Part shown: positions 60,025-64,000 of the stretch, one piece after another | How the letters are laid out: each line of letters starts with the position of its first letter | Position numbering within the stretch: position 1 is the first letter of the stretch | Origin: Sipunculus nudus | Lineage: Eukaryota; Annelida; Sipuncula; Golfingiida; Sipunculidae | NCBI GenBank assembly: GCA_026874595.1 | Contig: CM049312.1 | Span: forward strand, 66,184,929-66,248,928 | Length of the DNA: 64,000 nucleotides | Direction: 5' to 3' | Notes under the pieces: generated by a model | The model's input: only the letters and a program-made list of their open reading frames with translations | The model's database searches: none | Told to the model about the DNA's origin: nothing | Program-made: the position numbers and the translations under genes

Positions 60025-61306
60025 ATGTATAGCATTTACATCCTCTTTTATTTTTGGATTTTATTAATGACAGGTTTGTACCTCGGGTATTACCTAAAGT
60101 GTTTCGCCTACTTGTATAAACCAAAAAAAAAATAAATAAATTAAGCGAGGCTGTGTTAATGAATTCACTTGCTAAATACACCTTAAAAATTACATTGAGT
60201 GAAAATAATCTTCTCTTTATCTAGCGTGTTCTTCAGGGAAGGAAATCATTGTTGGACCCGATATATTAAATCGTACAGGACTTGATTCGTGGCATAAACA
60301 GATTGTTATTCCACATCCACACACCCCGGTACAATTAGGAAACACGTATCCAGTGGGTCGATTCACTTTTTTTGCAAAGAGAAGAGGGAAACTGCGTTTA
60401 CAGATTTGGAGACCAGAACTAGGTTTGGTGAATGCCTTCCGCTTGGTAGCTAGCACGGAAGACATCACGGTAACAAAGTTAGGTACAAATGATGTGACAC
60501 CACACTCTAGAATGACAATCCTCGATGGCGTTTTCATCGGTTTCTACACAGAGGGGGCTGGTGTAATACCGTATGATGGTATACAATGTAAAAGGAACCG
60601 CACACTGTACCAAAATATTCAGAATTTAGAGATATTATCAGAAGGCACGGTGCTTCAATTTTTTCCAAACGCTGTAAAACCATGCCGGAATTATTCTATC
60701 CAGGTAATCGTAAAATTCCCGGAAGAGGACAAACGTAAGTATGATTGTTTTACCTAGCCTGTTTATTAAATGTTGCGGTATGTTGACATTTGTAAAAGAT
60801 CACTTCTAAAACAATTATGGATTGAATAATAAACCACAACAAACTATTGAATTAAGATTAAACAATAAATTGCATTAACAAGGCATACAGGTGCAATATT
60901 TAAGATGGCGGAAAATTCAGTATAAAGTGTGTTATGAAAGAAGTGCAATACGAAATTTGTTATCAAATTAGCCCATTACTTATGTATTGTTGACAGTGTG
61001 CAATTTCATTTTATTGTTTAAAATAGTAAAATGTCCAATATATGGTTAGGACAGTACCAATGTCCATTTAACGAAATGAGATGGATCCGGGTGTCCAGTG
61101 GCCGTATTGCAAGAATGATTGATTGGCTGTCCTGTCACGTCCAGAGTCGTATAACATGTGCTGCCACCTGCATGACTGAAACTTCGTGCAATAGTTTCAG
61201 TTTTGATGCTCAGAGCAACATGTGCTGGCTAAATAGTGACGACCAAGACAACACAAGTGGCCATCGAACAGACGAAAAGGTAGATCATTATATCAAGGGA
61301 TACTAA
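60025..61306 (+). CDS. Secreted protein: signal peptide, unnamed WRP-motif domain, PAN/Apple-like module
   Basis: Exon 1 is 60025-60073, exon 2 is 60225-60734 (strong donor gtaagt), and exon 3 is best placed at 61050-61306 (stop TAA 61304-61306), giving 271 aa. Residues 1-17 form a hydrophobic signal peptide (IYILFYFWILLM). Residues about 22-185 form a beta-rich domain with GRFTFFAKRRGKLRLQIWRP (61-80), a DGVFIGFYTEGAGVIPYDG stretch (117-135) and few cysteines. I believe similar WRP and GFY..G..IP patterns occur in uncharacterised marine-invertebrate secreted proteins, but I know no accepted domain name. Residues 191-271 have PAN/Apple-type spacing: C215, C223, C227, C233 (TSCNSFSFDA), C245 (CWL) and a terminal DHYIKGY. 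PAN modules usually bind carbohydrate or protein, so an extracellular adhesive or recognition role is inferred. The acceptor of exon 3 is weak (tatggttag) but is the phase-compatible one. A 5' UTR intron ending at 59975 (tttattttcag) is possible. AATAAA lies near 61501. Confidence 0.75.
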
Positions 61307-61500
61307 TAGATTTTTCCATTGTGCATTGATGATAGACTGCAGAGAATAGCTGCGGTCATCCACGGCTGATGGTTTTGCAGCTATTAGTGATGTCTCAAAT
61401 GTCTTGACACGTTAAAGGCTCCCAGATTGAACGAAGAAACTGGTGAATTTTCATCGTGATCGTACAGTGGGTAACCGCCGCACGTGCAACTACAATGAGA

Positions 61501-61506
61501 AATAAA
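61501..61506 (+). terminator. Candidate polyadenylation signal AATAAA
   Basis: A canonical AATAAA lies about 195 bases after the stop codon of the secreted PAN-module gene. It is the first such hexamer downstream of the stop. Confidence 0.45.
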
Positions 61507-61509
61507 ATA

Positions 61510-62590
61510 TATTCCTTTCCTCTTTAAATTTTGTTAGAAATAAAATGTATGCCTTTGTTATTTACATTGCGTAACAACCTAACTTGCATGCACGTAAACA
61601 TATCATAGATATGGGATTGTTGGTTATGCATATGTAAGATCTGAAGTTAGAAAGTCCCATATTTTCTGGGCTGACCAAGTATACCTGTTAGCGTTTATTT
61701 ACGTATTGTACTACAGGATGCATCGGAAATAAACTTGTTGTAAGCAGAACCCGGTACCTAGAATATAATATTTAACACATAAGATATATAACAAAAGAAC
61801 TTATATTACAGGACGCGGAATCTTCTTTTGAAGAATGTGTTCTAAAATGACAAAGATGAAAGTACATGTATATCATAGCCATGATGTGATCAAAGAGAGT
61901 CAATCCTGCAAGATAAGACTATACATTGTCTAATATATCTTGCCCGACAATGCGCATCACCATTTAACGTTCAGGAACTCTTATTTGAGTAAAGTCATGG
62001 GTTCTACCATTCTAAATTTTAAAATAAACCGCAATTCCCTCCCATGAACTATTTTGGCTTAACCCTTTAGTGTACTGAGACCTATACTAGTATAAATAGG
62101 AATTTTTCAAATACATTTCCATGTTATTGAAAGGAAAATCGTTGAACAGAAATGTCATATGCTATTCTTACAGCCCAACTTGATAAAGTTTAGTCTGTCG
62201 CACCGCAGTTTACTATTACAATTTTCTTGTATGGCATACGCGGTAACGTATGCAAAAAAAGAATAGTACTATGTTTTGTGTGCTGTAAGATTATTTCATA
62301 GTACCAATTTTTGTAATTGTGTGTGGTAAAGGTATATCGTAAGATTCCAAGCATTGCGGCTTTTACTATATTTTTCTCGAATTGACCACGATCACTTATG
62401 ATAATCAATAAAATCAACATGTTATATATTTCATGGTGATAAAGAACGCTTGTCATTAACATGTGTTATTCGATTGCAATATAATGAACATTTGTTAATG
62501 TTCCTAAGATTGTTAACATTAACCTATATATCAACAGATCACTTATGCGTGACGAACATCAATTTGTAATGGAGATAAAAAAAAATCAGA
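61510..62590. other. Downstream flank of the secreted-protein gene, no feature
   Basis: AT-rich unique sequence with no gene or recognised repeat. Confidence 0.45.
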
Positions 62591-62593
62591 TTC

Positions 62594-63361
62594 TGTTACA
62601 CGAGGCAGCGGGAAATGAATAATGAAATAAGTGGGTTTTTTTTAACAAATAATTATAATTTATTCTTAAAACAACCCTAACATTGCAATATACTAAATCA
62701 AAAGAATCTCATAGTATAACGACAGTACAACAGTAAATCAATACAAGTATATAAATAAAGTGTACAGTACCTGGATACCACCACTGTCACAGCGACAAAA
62801 CGTCCTTTAAAGCAAATAATCCAGATGAACAGTTCACACAAATCTTCTCAGAGAATAACAGTCCTGTTCAATCACAAAATTTTTTGTATTCCAAAACTGA
62901 AGTTCTGATAGTGATCCTAAAGGCAAACTGAAGACTATATAAAATCCGTTTACAAATTCGAAGAAAAGCTATAACTGCCGCAATTATCGGAAAATGTCCA
63001 CAAACTAACTTACACTCTTCTGTGTCCGCTGGAATATAAATCTCCTCTCTCCTCTGAAACACTGTCCCTTATTTATAACTTTTAACCTCAAGCCGAGAAC
63101 TTTCCATTTCCCGAAAAACCCAAAGAACCCATCAAATACACACGTTACAGGAAACATCTCGAACAAAGAATACTGTGTTTCTACATATCAGGGTTCACAC
63201 GTGGGCCGGCCATATGAGAAAGCCCCAGACTAGCATGACCGCTGTGTTTACACGTCACACCCCAAGCGTGGCCATGCTATGCCGCCATAGCAACGGATAT
63301 TGCTAGCGCTGCACATACACATGTAAAAGTGCTACATACAGTAAAAGAGACATCTGTAACA
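62594..63361 (-). mobile_element. Candidate solo LTR
   Basis: Read on the minus strand it starts TGTTACAGATG (63361) and ends ...TGTAACA (62594), giving TG..CA ends with a 7-bp inverted terminal pair. It is 768 bp with a GC-richer U3-like half (63200-63360), a TATA-like GTTATAAATAAGG (near 63075) and an AATAAA near 62673. No 5-bp target duplication is evident (GATTC versus AGAAA) and no internal region adjoins, so this is tentative. Confidence 0.35.
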
Positions 63362-64000
63362 AGAAAACTTGAAAATAAATTACATTTTTCTTCAACCTGT
63401 TAGCATCGATTTCCAGAAATATCCTGTTAGGCGTATGAAAGCTCGAAAAAAAAAAGTTGCTCCTCTCAAGGCATTGTTCTGAATACAGGAGTTATACTTG
63501 TCACACACATTAACAACATGAACGTCTTAGTCGAATAGTTGTTATTCTAATTGCTCCCATTCGGGAATGTAAAGGTTTATTTTAAATCGTTTGCCAATAC
63601 CAGCAAAATGTTATTTCTATTAATTGCACATCGCGAAAAATATTTATTGTTTCTTAAACAACTTTACGATATGATGACCAGGATTATTTTATAAGGATTT
63701 GGAGCTGCCTAATACCCACCAGGAAATTTTTATATTGATCAAAGTGGGATAAACTAGCTTTAGTTCCACAAGGCTTCATGCATTGTGACGAGAAAAATTG
63801 TTGATATATTAATTCTGCTAAATATTCTTTTGGGCCCATACGTAATTTATATTTGATGCAACTAAGACAAATGACAGCATTGTTTGATATTACCACCGAT
63901 AAACGGGTACAATAAGTAAAACATATATGCACAATGAGCAGAACAGCCATATAAAAACATTTCGGTACATGGTTTCGAGATCCCGTGAGGACAAATTCAC
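63362..64000. other. Terminal stretch of the window, no feature
   Basis: AT-rich unique sequence. The minus-strand frame at 63684-63950 has no recognisable family. Confidence 0.45.

Overview
The window looks like a stretch of animal nuclear genome, most likely a lophotrochozoan and probably a bivalve mollusc. The reasons are small coding exons separated by long AT-rich introns with canonical GT..AG sites, no bacterial gene packing, many (TA)n and poly-C/poly-G tracts, tRNA-derived SINEs, LINE, Ty3/gypsy and pogo relics, and interspersed elements whose interior is a tandem array. The taxonomic call is an inference; no ribosomal or mitochondrial marker is present.

Three protein-coding genes can be assembled from exons. 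(1) A complete nine-exon classical short-chain dehydrogenase/reductase on the + strand (10562-24524, 259 aa) has every catalytic motif in place. (2) A complete four-exon NTF2/SnoaL-like (DUF4440-type) protein on the - strand (41732 down to 37393, 130 aa) begins with a first coding exon of only 7 nt. (3) A three-exon secreted protein on the + strand (60025-61306, about 271 aa) has a signal peptide, an unnamed domain with a WRP motif, and a C-terminal PAN/Apple-like cysteine module. Nothing suggests that the three act in one pathway.

Most of the rest is mobile or repetitive DNA. From 1 to 1182 there is an AGGTCA-rich tandem repeat closed by a palindromic terminus. A decayed Ty3/gypsy element (minus strand) occupies 1430-3500, with a 44-bp minisatellite at 5220-5420. 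A 500-bp MULE-like MITE with a perfect 9-bp target duplication lies at 7337-7836, and two fold-back elements lie at 9351-9556 and 10871-11089. SDR intron 5 holds a three-deep nest: a LINE relic (minus) is interrupted by one terminus-bearing element (16691-20486), which is itself interrupted by a second copy of the same family in the opposite orientation (17843-19816). Pogo/Tigger relics lie at 25820-26791 and 28012-29238. Intron 2 of the NTF2-like gene contains another family member (38396-40301). From 42590 to 51350 there is a hierarchical satellite: 148-bp units inside four composite blocks that are duplicated as two pairs. A CR1/L2-like LINE 3' end (51525-52110), a 177-bp TA-flanked MITE (53503-53679), two tRNA-like SINEs (56287-56760) and a possible solo LTR (62594-63361) complete the window.

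The main candidate for something little described is a family of non-autonomous elements. Its members share a left terminus, ACAAG followed by a TGACC..GGTCA palindrome, and usually a right terminus ending AGCTGAGCTAAAA, but they carry different tandem-repeat cores (about 142, 143, 148, 150 or 345 bp). One copy interrupts a LINE reading frame that is restored exactly when the insert is removed, which fixes its ends and shows no target duplication. This resembles the Helitron/Helentron-type 'pearl' elements reported in bivalves; that assignment is an inference.
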